Below are positions 25,301 to 34,125 of a stretch of DNA of 64,000 nt, piece by piece (the first letter of the stretch is position 1; the number at the start of each line of letters is the position of its first letter). The translations under genes and the position numbers were made by a program. This DNA comes from Shewanella sairae. Lineage in GTDB: Bacteria; Pseudomonadota; Gammaproteobacteria; Enterobacterales; Shewanellaceae. The notes under the pieces were generated by a model, which was not told the origin of the DNA, searched no databases, and saw nothing but the letters and a program-made list of their open reading frames with translations. The stretch is taken from contig NZ_JAKILT010000002.1 of assembly GCF_023283535.1 (NCBI RefSeq), positions 1 to 64,000 of the forward strand, given 5' to 3'.

Positions 25301-27324
25301 CTGTGAGCGACACCAAAGGCATCGATAGTGGCAATATTGGTATCGCTGGTTTGCCAATCAGCGTAAGGTGTAACCTCTTTACTGCTGCCATCTGAAAATA
25401 ACGCGAACAATTGATAGTCCTGATTATTACCAGCTGCGACACTTGCGCTAACAGGTGAGATAACCAAGCTTTGTAAAATTGCAGCGGTCACTTTCGCCTT
25501 GGTTTTACTGCTTATAATCGCCGATGTGACAGTCTCTGCTCCCGCTTGTGGATCAGCTGAAGTCAACACTGAGTCTACTGCAGAGCTGACTGCTGAATTT
25601 AATCCTGCGTAGGTGGCAGAAATATCCACTTGCCCCTCAGCTAACGCTTTTGCATAACCACCATCAGCACCTGAATTAACAATACTGACAATCTGTCGAT
25701 TACTCGACAACCAACTCGCTTGCTGAGTAACATCATCACTATGCCCGTCAGAATAATAAGCGATAGCGCTGTATTGCCCTTGTATGCCGACCGGCACTTG
25801 TAAATCAATCGGTGAGATCTGTAACTCGACAACCTTTGCTTCTGTAACCGTTAGCTCTGTAGATTGACTTAGCCCTAAGTAATCAAAGCGGACATTAGTA
25901 ACGCCAGCTAAGTACGTGTCAGCAAGACCTGAGTTTTCAGCAGTTACACCTATAGATGCTATTTGTGGCTCGCTACTTTGCCAATAGCCTAAGGTCGTGA
26001 CATCTTTTGCACTACCATCACTAAAGCTTGCATAGGCTTGATATTGAACTTTAGTGCCAGCAGGCACTTGAATATTGATAGGTGAGATCTGCAGTGAGGT
26101 GATTACTGCATCCGTCACTTCTAATAGAGCATCTGCGCTTAGTGCTTGATAGCTCGCGGTAATGTTTGAGGTCCCAACCGCTTTTGCTATTGCATCACCA
26201 GCGTTTTTTCCTTGGGCAACAATGTCGACCACTTGCGCCTGAGATGCCGACCAAATTGCTTCGCGGCTCACATCTTTTACCTGCCCATCTGAAAAATAGG
26301 CTGTAGCAACATAAGTACCTTGGGTTCCTACTGGCACCCTCTTTTGAGCTGGAGTGACAACCAAATTACTGACCTGCGCATCCACAACAGTTAAGCTAGT
26401 GCTATCTGATAAGCTTGTACCTGCAAAAGTAAGCGTTGCTTGCACTTGAGTCAGCCCTAGCGACTTAGCCACTAAAAAACCTTGCTCATCAATGGCCGCA
26501 ATATCCATAGCAGCACTTTGCCAGGTTGATTGTTCTGTTACATCGATACTCAAGCCATCCTCTAAGATAAGGTGTGCTTGATACTGTAAACTCGTGCCAT
26601 TCGGTATAACCTCATCAAGCGGGTTTATCAATAATCGACTAGGTTGAGTCGCAAGCACAACCAATGTTGCCAATGCTTCTTGAGCGGAGAATTGTGCTTT
26701 TACTTGTGTGACACCAACCGCAAGCCCAGAGGCAAAACCGATAGCGTCTCCAGTACTCTCAATCGTTGCAATAGCTGTGTCTAAGCTAGTCCAATTTGCC
26801 TCGTTAGTGACATCCTGTTGATGTCCATCGGCAAATAAAGCCAAGGCTCGATAAGTCTGAGTCATTCCCACCAGTATCTGAGCCTGACCCGGTTCAATAT
26901 TCAGTGCAGTTAGCGCGGCATCTGTCACCTTAAGTGTCGCAACTTCAGTTAATGCATTGCCTCCTTCTTGCAAAGGAGCTAGTACTGCTGTTATCTGCAC
27001 CTCTCCAGCTAAGCTCCCCTGTGCGACACCACCGGCAGAAATGCTAGCCACAGCCGGTTCACTACTCGCCCAACTGACTTCCTGAGTGACATCTTTAGTT
27101 TCACCGTCACTGTATGTTGCGATGGCTTGATAAACTTGATGAGTGCTGACCGCAATCACACTATTGCTTGGTGTAACCTCAAGCGCAATAGCATATGCAG
27201 GGCAAGGGTTATCTGGCCCACCGCAAGCTCCAGTAGGAAAACCATCATCATCGCCACCACAACCAGCGAGAATCAATAAAGTAAGCAGTATTAGCTGGCG
27301 CTGCAGCTGTTTAAATATCGTCAT
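22312..27324 (-). CDS. Giant lipoprotein with about 18 bacterial Ig-like (BIG_2) repeats
   Basis: A 1670-residue protein. The signal peptide ends in lipobox LILAGC followed by GGDDDG, so the protein is a lipoprotein. The rest is about 18 consecutive BIG_2 units of about 90 residues. Each begins with a pattern like SPxxxxVxxGxxxxYxAxAxFSDGxxxDVT, then W-S/Q-S, ending VxAxY. In the middle, units alternate between one type with ATID..GVA and another with IVxI..SG..GxA. A linker of about 35 residues with Ser, Thr and Lys interrupts units 6 and 7. There is no catalytic domain, so an adhesive or structural surface role is likely. It is encoded 2 bp after an OmpA-type gene. Confidence 0.9.
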   Translation of the reverse strand: MTIFKQLQRQLILLTLLILAGCGGDDDGFPTGACGGPDNPCPAYAIALEVTPSNSVIAVSTHQVYQAIATYSDGETKDVTQEVSWASSEPAVASISAGGVAQGSLAGEVQITAVLAPLQEGGNALTEVATLKVTDAALTALNIEPGQAQILVGMTQTYRALALFADGHQQDVTNEANWTSLDTAIATIESTGDAIGFASGLAVGVTQVKAQFSAQEALATLVVLATQPSRLLINPLDEVIPNGTSLQYQAHLILEDGLSIDVTEQSTWQSAAMDIAAIDEQGFLVAKSLGLTQVQATLTFAGTSLSDSTSLTVVDAQVSNLVVTPAQKRVPVGTQGTYVATAYFSDGQVKDVSREAIWSASQAQVVDIVAQGKNAGDAIAKAVGTSNITASYQALSADALLEVTDAVITSLQISPINIQVPAGTKVQYQAYASFSDGSAKDVTTLGYWQSSEPQIASIGVTAENSGLADTYLAGVTNVRFDYLGLSQSTELTVTEAKVVELQISPIDLQVPVGIQGQYSAIAYYSDGHSDDVTQQASWLSSNRQIVSIVNSGADGGYAKALAEGQVDISATYAGLNSAVSSAVDSVLTSADPQAGAETVTSAIISSKTKAKVTAAILQSLVISPVSASVAAGNNQDYQLFALFSDGSSKEVTPYADWQTSDTNIATIDAFGVAHSLIEGQVNVVASYLGMQAVAELIVTDAVITKLQVSPADSAIAVGYNQQLIATAYYSDGHNSDVSRLANWNSVSPSIVQVNASGLAEGVTEGSSTVEASYQGMLASANVNVTSAILESLNITPVTATVAVGNTQQYRLFGIFSDGSNKELTYVASWQSASLAVATVDKSGLAQSYQQGKSQIKASYIGLSAIAELTVTDAEVTSLQVSPANLSVPLGTTGQYRADAFYSDGHTSDVTHLATWSVSDPSLVNIAATGSSAGFAEATAIGMTKVQAEYARISDKVDVTVTDAILEKLVISPAYSRIAAGLTQAYQATGVFSDGNSKPLTDVVSWNSSDSDIATLDRLGVAQSYQAGNVEVSANYIGLQATAELDVTDAQLDYIKVTPSLISVPITTEGQFTARAFYTDNRSEDITKVATWRSGDEGIVHIATGAPTPGFASAVGLGQTGLTVQYTTATDTAVVKVTPAELVELTVSPADASVAAGLDQAYQAYARFSDGSSKEVTLESSWQSSETDIATIDSQGVAHTLVSGRTEIQASYKSLKAKASLFVNEPSLVDLQVTPVSSTININESQQYIARAFYSDGYSNDASTAATWSLADDSIAHIVPSGFSAGRVSGDAQGQTTVTARYYGIEAQAQVIVSDFEYLGVDVEPADTHVIVNKTTQLQAFAVYRNSSGAITRKEVTNISDWRSGDASKVSIDSNGVAYGIEAGATDTFAIYQGVQGQGRINVLDSELLSLTITPDNLSAPIGTKGRYKATASYIDRPAEDVTELATWSSSQTDVVHIVTSGSEGGVATARAVGTSEITAQFDGAIDSVSAQVTAAAIERIEITPRVDTVFAENTQQFYANAYFSDGNVVDITLDADWKSDDPYTVSIQTGNSRAGEAMGTGQDGAATISASYNGYSDSLLLNVEPNVAESIEIIPNVLTLKNGDYQVVQVMVTYSNGDVFDYAKYVNWSSTDNSIAYGNREVINATGVGIATVTATMDMASGSAEVTVTP

Positions 27325-27326
27325 CT

Positions 27327-28397
27327 TTAGATCTCCGGCTTCATTTCTGATGTCGTTGATTGAATATGGACTGTGACTCGGCGGTTCTTATAACGGTGTT
27401 CAGGAGCGTCATTTTTCGTTACCGGCGACTGCTCACCATAGCCATGAACCTCTATCTGCTCAGCTTTGACTCCCGCCGCAATTAAATAGTCTGCGACAGC
27501 TTGTGCCCTGCGCTCCGACAGCGCCTGATTGTAGCCTGCACTACCTTTTGAGTCGGTATAGCCCTTAATATTGGCTATTGCGGTAGGGAATTGTGTTAAC
27601 CGTTCTATCACAGGTGTTAAAGCATCTGGATTAGATAATTCACTGCTATCAAAGCCAAATAGACTGATAACAGTGACTGCCGGGAGTACTACAGGTTTTG
27701 CTGTAATAGGAGGAATTTGTTCGGTTGAGATCGCCGGAGTCTCTGCAACTGGCGGCTGTTTTTTAGTTGGGCTTTGCCCAAAGCGATAGCTAATCCCCAA
27801 AGTGGTTAGGTGACCATTACTGCCACCAATCAACTCACTACCAAGGCTATCGATATATTGATATTCGAGTCGCGCCACCCAAGAAGGCGAAAACTTGTAC
27901 TCAACCCCGGCTCCTAACATAGGAGCCCAATCTGAATCGGAGTGATAGCTATTAGGGCCACGGTTCTCACCATCCCAATAAAAACTCCCCGCCTTAGCAA
28001 ACAGCTCAAGGTTTTCACTTAAGCTAAACCGAGTGATAGCGGAAAGTTCCAAGCCCTTCATGCTGCCAGTATATGTATTACTAACACCACTTTCAGAGTA
28101 TTTTGCGACTGCTTCGCCTAGGTCAAGGTAAGCCGTCTCAAAGCCTAGGTATTGCCAAGCTTGATAACCGGCAAAAGCACCAAAACCAAGATCGTTCCTC
28201 TCACAAGTTATGCTCCAGCTTTCACAGGCGTTTTGGTAATGCATCTGTCCAGCCTTAGCGCCAAGATAAAAATAAGGCGCAAACTCTTTTGCGACTTCTA
28301 CGTCATCAAGCTGTGCAGCATAAGACACGCCCAAAGGCAGACATAGCAGAGTCGAAGCAAAAAATGTGACCCTTCTTATTGAACTCAGTTTAAACAT
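27327..28397 (-). CDS. OmpA-family outer-membrane protein
   Basis: A 356-residue protein. A signal peptide of about 27 residues is followed by an eight-stranded OmpA-type beta-barrel (to about residue 205: YFYLGAKAGQMHYQ ... LTTLGISYRFGQ). After a Pro-rich linker comes an OmpA C-terminal peptidoglycan-binding domain (KGYTDSKGSAGYNQALSERR, VHGYGEQSPV, YKNRRVTVHI). The two cysteines ACESWSITCE lie in the first extracellular loop. It probably anchors the envelope and may present or stabilise the Ig-repeat lipoprotein encoded directly after it. Confidence 0.92.
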   Translation of the reverse strand: MFKLSSIRRVTFFASTLLCLPLGVSYAAQLDDVEVAKEFAPYFYLGAKAGQMHYQNACESWSITCERNDLGFGAFAGYQAWQYLGFETAYLDLGEAVAKYSESGVSNTYTGSMKGLELSAITRFSLSENLELFAKAGSFYWDGENRGPNSYHSDSDWAPMLGAGVEYKFSPSWVARLEYQYIDSLGSELIGGSNGHLTTLGISYRFGQSPTKKQPPVAETPAISTEQIPPITAKPVVLPAVTVISLFGFDSSELSNPDALTPVIERLTQFPTAIANIKGYTDSKGSAGYNQALSERRAQAVADYLIAAGVKAEQIEVHGYGEQSPVTKNDAPEHRYKNRRVTVHIQSTTSEMKPEI

Positions 28398-28671
28398 GAC
28401 TTATTCCTTGATAACGATGTGTAACAAATACGCTGTACAACCGAATATAGTAGCTCAACATGATTACATTAGCATATCAGTGGTAACAATAGCTCATATA
28501 AGCAGCACTTATCAATTGATTGCTTCCCCTTGTATTTCTTTATTATTTAGCCCCGCAATCTACAAGGCGGTGAGTAGTAAAGACACTGTTCTTATGCGTT
28601 ACTCGAAGATTTACCCACTGGCAACGATTCGCTATCATAGGCAGCTAAAATCAAAACAAGGTGTCTCAATA

Positions 28672-29142
28672 ATGAAAGTAGTTTTAGCTGTTGTAGTGAT
28701 TGCATGTGTTGTTTTTTACTTTTTTACGTCGATGAACAATCAAAAAGCGGCTAAAGAGAATATCGCCATCGGCAATGCTTTTTTAGCTGAAAACAAACTA
28801 AAAGACGGGGTGATAACCACAGCATCAGGCCTGCAATATCAAGTATTAGAACCTGGAACAGGTACGGTACACCCTAAAGCGAGTGACACGGTAACAGTGC
28901 ACTACCACGGCACCTTAATTGATGGCAGTGTATTTGATAGTTCAGTTGAACGTGGTGAGCCAATTGCATTTCCGCTTAATCGCGTAATTAAAGGCTGGAC
29001 TGAGGGCGTACAGCTCATGGTTGTTGGCGAAAAAACCCGTTTCTTTATTCCAAGTGAGCTTGCCTACGGTAATCGCAGTGCTGGTAAAATTGGCGGTGGT
29101 TCAACCTTAATCTTTGATGTTGAGCTGATCAGTATCGACTAA
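28672..29142 (+). CDS. FKBP-type peptidyl-prolyl cis-trans isomerase
   Basis: A 156-residue protein with an N-terminal signal anchor (residues 2-21) and an FKBP domain: ASGLQYQVLEPGTG, VTVHYHGTLIDGSVFDSS, GWTEGVQLM, LAYGNRSAG and STLIFDVELI. It accelerates proline isomerisation of envelope proteins. The ATG at 28672 has AAGGTG upstream. The frame is open to 28366, but that extra part is not protein-like and runs into the divergent ompA start. Confidence 0.92.
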   Translation: MKVVLAVVVIACVVFYFFTSMNNQKAAKENIAIGNAFLAENKLKDGVITTASGLQYQVLEPGTGTVHPKASDTVTVHYHGTLIDGSVFDSSVERGEPIAFPLNRVIKGWTEGVQLMVVGEKTRFFIPSELAYGNRSAGKIGGGSTLIFDVELISID

Positions 29143-29162
29143 CACTGATTTATTGATTCGAA

Positions 29163-29201
29163 AAAACAAAGCCCGAATGGATAACCATGCGGGCTTTTTG
29201 T
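29163..29201 (+). terminator. Rho-independent terminator
   Basis: AAAGCCCG-(loop)-CGGGCTTT followed by TTGTTT, just after the FKBP gene. Confidence 0.75.
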
Positions 29202-29221
29202 TTGCGCTCATTTTGAAAGCG

Positions 29222-29378
29222 ATGCCTCGTTACTAATAGCGAGGCATTGCAAATATTACGCTTCGTAACCAAATGGGTCGTCGATTGAATGAGCAGGCTT
29301 GGTGAACCAAACTGGGCCGTCTTCGCTCATATAGAAGTGGTCTTCATGACGCACACCGAACTCACCCGGTACACATAG
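29222..29378 (-). pseudogene. Diverged duplicate of the 3' end of the adjacent M24 peptidase gene
   Basis: 29256-29378 reads, on the minus strand, the last 40 or so codons of the neighbouring peptidase (LCVPGEFGVRHEDHFYM ... SIDDPFGYEA-stop). The only residue differences I see in the overlap are TEQ to SED. The base differences are mostly synonymous. The duplicated block continues past the stop into a GCCTCG...CGAGGC hairpin (29224-29248), which has a degenerate counterpart at 29380-29412 after the intact gene. No start or upstream coding part exists, so it is a fragment and not a gene. Confidence 0.85.
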
Positions 29379-29420
29379 TAATTGACGCCTCGTGACTTAA
29401 TACAAGGCATCGCACTTTAG

Positions 29421-30638
29421 TTAAGCTTCGTAGCCAAATGGGTCGTCAATTGAGTGTGCAGGCTTGGTGAACCAAACAGGACCTTGCTCTGTCATGTAGA
29501 AATGGTCTTCATGACGCACACCGAACTCACCCGGTACACATAGCATTGGCTCGTTGCTAAAACACATACCCGCTTCTAATGGCGTGTGATCGTTCAAAAC
29601 TAAGTATGGCCATTCATGAATATCAAGGCCGACACCGTGACCTGTGCGATGTGGAAGACCCGGTACATCATAGCCTGGACCAAAACCTGCAGCTTCAAGT
29701 ACATCACGGGCTGCACGATCAACACTGGCACAAGTTGCGCCAATCTGCGCCGCTTCAAAACCTGCTATTTGCGATGCTTGCTCAAACTGCCATAATTCAC
29801 GTTGACGTGGGCTAGGCTCACCATAAACGTAAGTACGGGTAATATCTGAGTTATAACCGTATAACTGACAACCGGTATCAATCAATACCGTGTCATTTAG
29901 CTCTAGTGCTTTAGGTGATTTAACCCCATGCGGGTAGGCACTGTCTTCACCGAATAACACGATACAGAAGTATGAACCTGCAGGAATACCCACTTTAATG
30001 TGCGCAGCATTGATAAAGGCTTCCACTTCACTGGTGGTAATGCCTTCATGCAAAATACGCGCAACCGCTTTGTGCACTTCCATCGTCATATCTTTAGCGC
30101 GCTGCAACAAACTTAGCTCAACCGCAGATTTAATCATGCGGCAACCTGCTGTTACTGGTTTAGCGTTAACATAGTTGTACTGCGGGTGCGCTTGACGCAC
30201 GCCATCAAAGATAAAGAAGGCTGCAGATTCGTCGATGCCGATATCACCGGCTGTAATACCCATATTGGCTAATACCTTGCCAAATAGTACAAATGGGCTT
30301 TCATCTTCTTGCCAAGTATTAACTTTACCGTCGATGACCATGTAACCATTTAAAGTATCAACTTCAAAGGCTGGTGCGATATATTCAACATCCCCTTTTG
30401 CAGGCAAGATAGCGCCAACCATGCGCTCACTAGCGTACCAGCGCGTGCCTGTGTAATAGTAAAGGTTAGTGCCGGCATTTAAGTAAATTGCTGCAATCCC
30501 CTGCTCGCTCATAATGGCTTGCGCCTTAGCAATGCGAGCTTGGTACTCTTCACGACTAATAGGATCTGCACCTTGAGTCATGTCAGTTAATTTTGCTAAT
30601 TCCAGCTCTGCGGTAGAACCGCCAACACCTATGGTCAT
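29421..30638 (-). CDS. M24-family metallopeptidase (Xaa-Pro dipeptidase/aminopeptidase-like)
   Basis: A 405-residue two-domain protein: a creatinase-like N-terminal domain (to about residue 165) and a pita-bread catalytic domain. Metal-ligand positions are seen in LIDTGCQLYGYNSDITRTYVYG (two Asp), LPHRTGHGVGLDIHEWP (His), FSNEPMLCVPG (Glu) and GVRHEDHFY (Glu). It cleaves Xaa-Pro or similar peptides in the cytoplasm. ATG at 30638 has AAAGGT seven bases upstream; the frame's first codon is TTG five codons earlier. A fragmentary duplicate of its 3' end follows it. Confidence 0.9.
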   Translation of the reverse strand: MTIGVGGSTAELELAKLTDMTQGADPISREEYQARIAKAQAIMSEQGIAAIYLNAGTNLYYYTGTRWYASERMVGAILPAKGDVEYIAPAFEVDTLNGYMVIDGKVNTWQEDESPFVLFGKVLANMGITAGDIGIDESAAFFIFDGVRQAHPQYNYVNAKPVTAGCRMIKSAVELSLLQRAKDMTMEVHKAVARILHEGITTSEVEAFINAAHIKVGIPAGSYFCIVLFGEDSAYPHGVKSPKALELNDTVLIDTGCQLYGYNSDITRTYVYGEPSPRQRELWQFEQASQIAGFEAAQIGATCASVDRAARDVLEAAGFGPGYDVPGLPHRTGHGVGLDIHEWPYLVLNDHTPLEAGMCFSNEPMLCVPGEFGVRHEDHFYMTEQGPVWFTKPAHSIDDPFGYEA

Positions 30639-30888
30639 ATCTGTACCTTTCAAATTTGATTATTTATATTGTCATGCTGTCGCAGCGAATGAATCGTGGC
30701 AGCAAGCGCCACATTTGTAATGGCTCATGGTATGTCACACTTTCTAGCATAAAATATACAATCAGTCAGTAACTAATAGGGGAAAGTGCAAATAATTGTC
30801 GATCGTCGCGAGTTATATGTTGAGTAAAAGTGGATTGTTGAGCGATTTAAAACACATCAGTGATCAATCAACCCCCTTACAATGGGCA

Positions 30889-30932
30889 ATAAAAAGAGCA
30901 ACGTCCTTGATGAAGGTTGCCCTTATTATTTA
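30889..30932 (-). terminator. Rho-independent terminator of the ROK gene
   Basis: On the minus strand GGGCAAC...GTTGCTC forms an imperfect stem ending in TTTTTATT, just beyond the ROK-family stop. Confidence 0.65.
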
Positions 30933-30951
30933 ATGGTTTACTATTTTGAAA

Positions 30952-31722
30952 TTACTTATTCAGCATCACTTTAAGACCACGACAAACCATAGTCTCGCGA
31001 TCATCGACACGGTTAATTTTTACCTTTGACGCCGGAATAGGTAACGCCATCTCTTTGATCGATGCTATACAAGCTTGGTAATAATGCGGGTTATCCATCA
31101 AGCTGCCAGCTAAGTATATATGTGATGGATTAAACAGGTTCACTACCCAAGCCAAGCTTTGACCAATGTAACTACCTGCACGGGCAATATCTTCGCTACG
31201 AGTCAGGTTGCGACGCTTTATCGAGGCGCCACTTGCAAGCTGCTCAAGACTAAACTCGCCAGACTCCGTCATCATACGACAATGCCCTAACTCGCCAGCC
31301 ATACCTGATGCCCCAGTGAAAGGGATGCCGTTGACCGCAATTGACATACCAATGCCCATATCGCACATAACAAGTAACTCACAATCTTGCTTACTGTCCA
31401 TTAATGCTTGCAGACCAGCATCACTGTCATTGGCAATAATAATCCGTTTTGCTTTAGTAAATAGATCTTCAACACTCAAGCCTTTTAGCCCAGGTAGTGA
31501 CTGGCAGGACACCAATTGCTGCGCTTGTACTAACCCAGGAACGGCTATACCTAATCCATAATCTTCTAAGCCATAGTCTTGTTCTAACTCAGCGATTTGC
31601 GTATTTAAATTATTAATATTAAATCCGTCTGTTATCGCTATTTTATATTGCTCTACTCGCCCTTGTGTTTCTATTTCGAATAAGGCTTTTGAACCACTAA
31701 TATCGATTGTTAATGTTTGCAC
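30952..31722 (-). CDS. ROK-family sugar kinase-like protein with degenerate zinc motif
   Basis: A 256-residue protein of the ROK family (bacterial glucokinases, N-acetylhexosamine kinases and regulators). The phosphate loop DISGSKALFEI is near the N-terminus, NDSDAG holds the likely catalytic Asp, and GIGMSIAVNGIPFTGASGMAGELGH is typical. The usual zinc signature CxCGxxGCxE is missing: the place after GELGH reads CRMMTESGEFSLEQLASG. There is no helix-turn-helix domain, so it is not a NagC-type repressor. No sugar transport gene is near; the substrate is unknown and activity may be altered. Confidence 0.82.
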   Translation of the reverse strand: MQTLTIDISGSKALFEIETQGRVEQYKIAITDGFNINNLNTQIAELEQDYGLEDYGLGIAVPGLVQAQQLVSCQSLPGLKGLSVEDLFTKAKRIIIANDSDAGLQALMDSKQDCELLVMCDMGIGMSIAVNGIPFTGASGMAGELGHCRMMTESGEFSLEQLASGASIKRRNLTRSEDIARAGSYIGQSLAWVVNLFNPSHIYLAGSLMDNPHYYQACIASIKEMALPIPASKVKINRVDDRETMVCRGLKVMLNK

Positions 31723-32130
31723 TTAGCACTCCCATGAGCATGGCTACACCACGACTAATCGCATCCTAACGACAAACAAAATTCTAACATAATAGAGACT
31801 TACACCATATAGCTGCTTAGATATTAACGACCTATAGAATATCGATTAACTGTAAACAATTCGATTAATTGAAGTTTAATAGCAAGCTATATCGCATTAA
31901 TCACTCGATTTTGGCTAAAACGCTGACTAAACAACGTTGTTGATTTAAGGAACTGCAAACCTTTTTGTCCAGTTTGGTTCACACTAGCGACCAGCTAACT
32001 AAACAATAAATCCTATAGGGTGACTGCCATGCACTTGGCATTTATGCTAATCTCCGCCCTAAATTCGTACAAAAAGAAATAGCCTCAAGCTCAGTCACTT
32101 TCTAGCTTGAACGCTAATAATGGAGTTTGA
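31723..32130. other. Divergent promoter region between ROK gene and pepP
   Basis: 408 bp, AT-rich. CGATTAA-type words recur (around 31842, 31862 and 31900), one inside a short inverted repeat CAATT-CGATT-AATTG at 31857-31871. TATGCTAAT near 32044 resembles an extended -10 for the plus-strand gene. I see no open frame or defined operator. Confidence 0.5.
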
Positions 32131-33918
32131 ATGTCAAATACTATTGCAGCACGCTTAACTGCCATCCGCAGCGAAATGGCCAAATTAAACCTAGACGCAT
32201 TTATTATTCCAAGAGCTGATGAATACCTAGGTGAGTATGTTCCTGAACATAACGAGCGCATGTTATGGGCCAGTGGATTTACCGGTTCTGCCGGCGCGAT
32301 TATCGTCCTTAAAGAAAGCGCGGCAATCTTTGTCGATGGTCGTTACACGGTACAGGTTCGCCAGCAAGTTGATGGCAATTTATTCGAATATTTAAGCTTA
32401 CATGATACCCCGCAAGTTCAATGGCTAATTGAGCAGCTTAGTGCCAATGCTCAAGTGGGTTTTGACGCCCGTTTGCATACCTTAGCTTGGTTTAATCAAA
32501 CTCAAGCAGAGCTTGCTAAAGCGCAAATCACGCTAGCTACAGTTGCGCACAACCCTATCGATGTAAATTGGACCGACAGACCTACACCAACATCCGATCC
32601 TATTATGCTATTTAGCGAGCAAAGCGCCGGACGCAGCAGTTTAGACAAGCGCACTACAATTGGTGCGGATATCAAAGCCCAGGGCGCTGATGTGGCAATT
32701 ATTTCAGCATTAGACTCATTTTGCTGGCTACTAAACATACGCGGTAAAGACATTCCTTGTTTGCCGGTTGTACTTGGCACAGCATTGCTACACGCCAATG
32801 GCGACATGGTGCTGTTCACCGACACCAAAAAGCTACCTGAAAATATCAACGAGCATGTTGGCACTGGCGTTAGCTTTAAAAATGAAGCAGAACTAGCTAC
32901 AGAGCTCACCAAGCTAGAAGGCACAAAAGTGCTTGCTAGCCCAGATAGCAGTAATGCATGGCTACAACTGACAGCTCAAGAAGCTGGCGCACAGCTTATT
33001 GCCGGTAGTGACCCAGTTGCCTTACCAAAAGCACAAAAGAATGCAGCAGAGCTTGCAGGTATCAAGGCATGCCATGTCCGTGATGGCGTTGCTGTTAGTC
33101 GTTTTCTTGCTTGGTTAGACCGCGAAGTTGCTGCTAATCGGCTTTACGATGAAGCTGTACTGGCAGATAAGCTAGAAAGCTTCCGTTTAAGCGATCCTAT
33201 GTACCAAGAGCCAAGCTTCGATACTATTTCGGCGGCTGGCGGTAACGCGGCGATGTGCCACTACAATCATAACAATGGTACGCCAGCGCAGATGCAGATG
33301 AACAGCATCTATCTGGTTGACTCTGGCGCCCAGTATTTAGACGGCACAACCGACGTTACCCGCACTATCGCTATCGGTGATGTCACCGATGAGCAGAGAA
33401 AAATGGTGACTTTGGTATTAAAAGGCCATATTGCTATCGATCAAGCTAAGTTCCCTAAAGGCACCAGCGGTATGCAACTTGATGCGTTCGCGCGCCAGTA
33501 CTTATGGCAACATGGCTATGACTTTGACCACGGCACAGGCCATGGTGTAGGTCATTACTTAAGTGTGCATGAAGGTCCACAAGGCATAGCTAAGGGGCGT
33601 TCAAATGTGCCATTACTCGACGGTATGGTGTTGTCTAATGAGCCTGGCTACTACCGCGCTGAAGAATTTGGTATTCGACTAGAGAACTTAGTTGCCGTAC
33701 GTCCATGCGCTGCACTTGCCAATATTGAGCGTGAAATGTTTGAGTTTGAAGCACTCACTTTCATTCCAATGGATGCACGCCTAATCGATAAACAATATCT
33801 AACCGAGCCTGAGATTAATTGGTTTAACCAATATCATCAGCAAGTTAAAGACAAGCTAACGCCGTTTATGCAAGGTGAAGATCTAGATTGGTTAAATAAG
33901 GTCACTGCGGCCATTTAA
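32131..33918 (+). CDS. Aminopeptidase P family protein (long M24 form)
   Basis: A 595-residue three-domain Xaa-Pro aminopeptidase of the long form, also found in eukaryotes. Two creatinase-like domains occupy about residues 1-300 and the catalytic domain the rest. Metal-binding residues appear in VDSGAQYLDGTTDVTRTI (two Asp), DHGTGHGVGHYLSVHEGP (His), LSNEPGYY (Glu) and IRLENLVAV (Glu). It removes N-terminal residues before proline. GGAG precedes the ATG. It is the second M24 enzyme in this part of the window, on the opposite strand. Confidence 0.93.
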   Translation: MSNTIAARLTAIRSEMAKLNLDAFIIPRADEYLGEYVPEHNERMLWASGFTGSAGAIIVLKESAAIFVDGRYTVQVRQQVDGNLFEYLSLHDTPQVQWLIEQLSANAQVGFDARLHTLAWFNQTQAELAKAQITLATVAHNPIDVNWTDRPTPTSDPIMLFSEQSAGRSSLDKRTTIGADIKAQGADVAIISALDSFCWLLNIRGKDIPCLPVVLGTALLHANGDMVLFTDTKKLPENINEHVGTGVSFKNEAELATELTKLEGTKVLASPDSSNAWLQLTAQEAGAQLIAGSDPVALPKAQKNAAELAGIKACHVRDGVAVSRFLAWLDREVAANRLYDEAVLADKLESFRLSDPMYQEPSFDTISAAGGNAAMCHYNHNNGTPAQMQMNSIYLVDSGAQYLDGTTDVTRTIAIGDVTDEQRKMVTLVLKGHIAIDQAKFPKGTSGMQLDAFARQYLWQHGYDFDHGTGHGVGHYLSVHEGPQGIAKGRSNVPLLDGMVLSNEPGYYRAEEFGIRLENLVAVRPCAALANIEREMFEFEALTFIPMDARLIDKQYLTEPEINWFNQYHQQVKDKLTPFMQGEDLDWLNKVTAAI

Positions 33919-33940
33919 TTGCGTGTTTTGTTCCATAATT

Positions 33941-33967
33941 AAAGCAGCGCTTAAGCGCTGCTTTTTA
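33941..33967 (+). terminator. Rho-independent terminator
   Basis: AAAGCAGCGCTTAAGCGCTGCTTTTTA, a near-perfect palindrome with T-run, after the aminopeptidase P gene. Confidence 0.85.
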
Positions 33968-34125
33968 TTGCGTAGTCGCTAACGCAAAATTGCCAAAGCA
34001 CAGGTTTTAATCTAATACCAGTCAGTATAAAAGTTTGCTATACTCCGCGACCGCCATTTTAATGGTATAAGAAATGCTAGCGTACCTGTTAGTAATTGAA
34101 TTGTTGAACATAGGACTCCTCAATC

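Noticed and set aside
22312-27324. DNA-level repeat array or phase-variable repeat
   Set aside because: The repeats are protein domains of about 90 residues with divergent DNA, not short identical DNA units.
28366-28671. Long N-terminal extension of the FKBP protein
   Set aside because: The residues are not protein-like, overlap the divergent ompA start, and the ATG at 28672 gives a normal signal-anchored FKBP.
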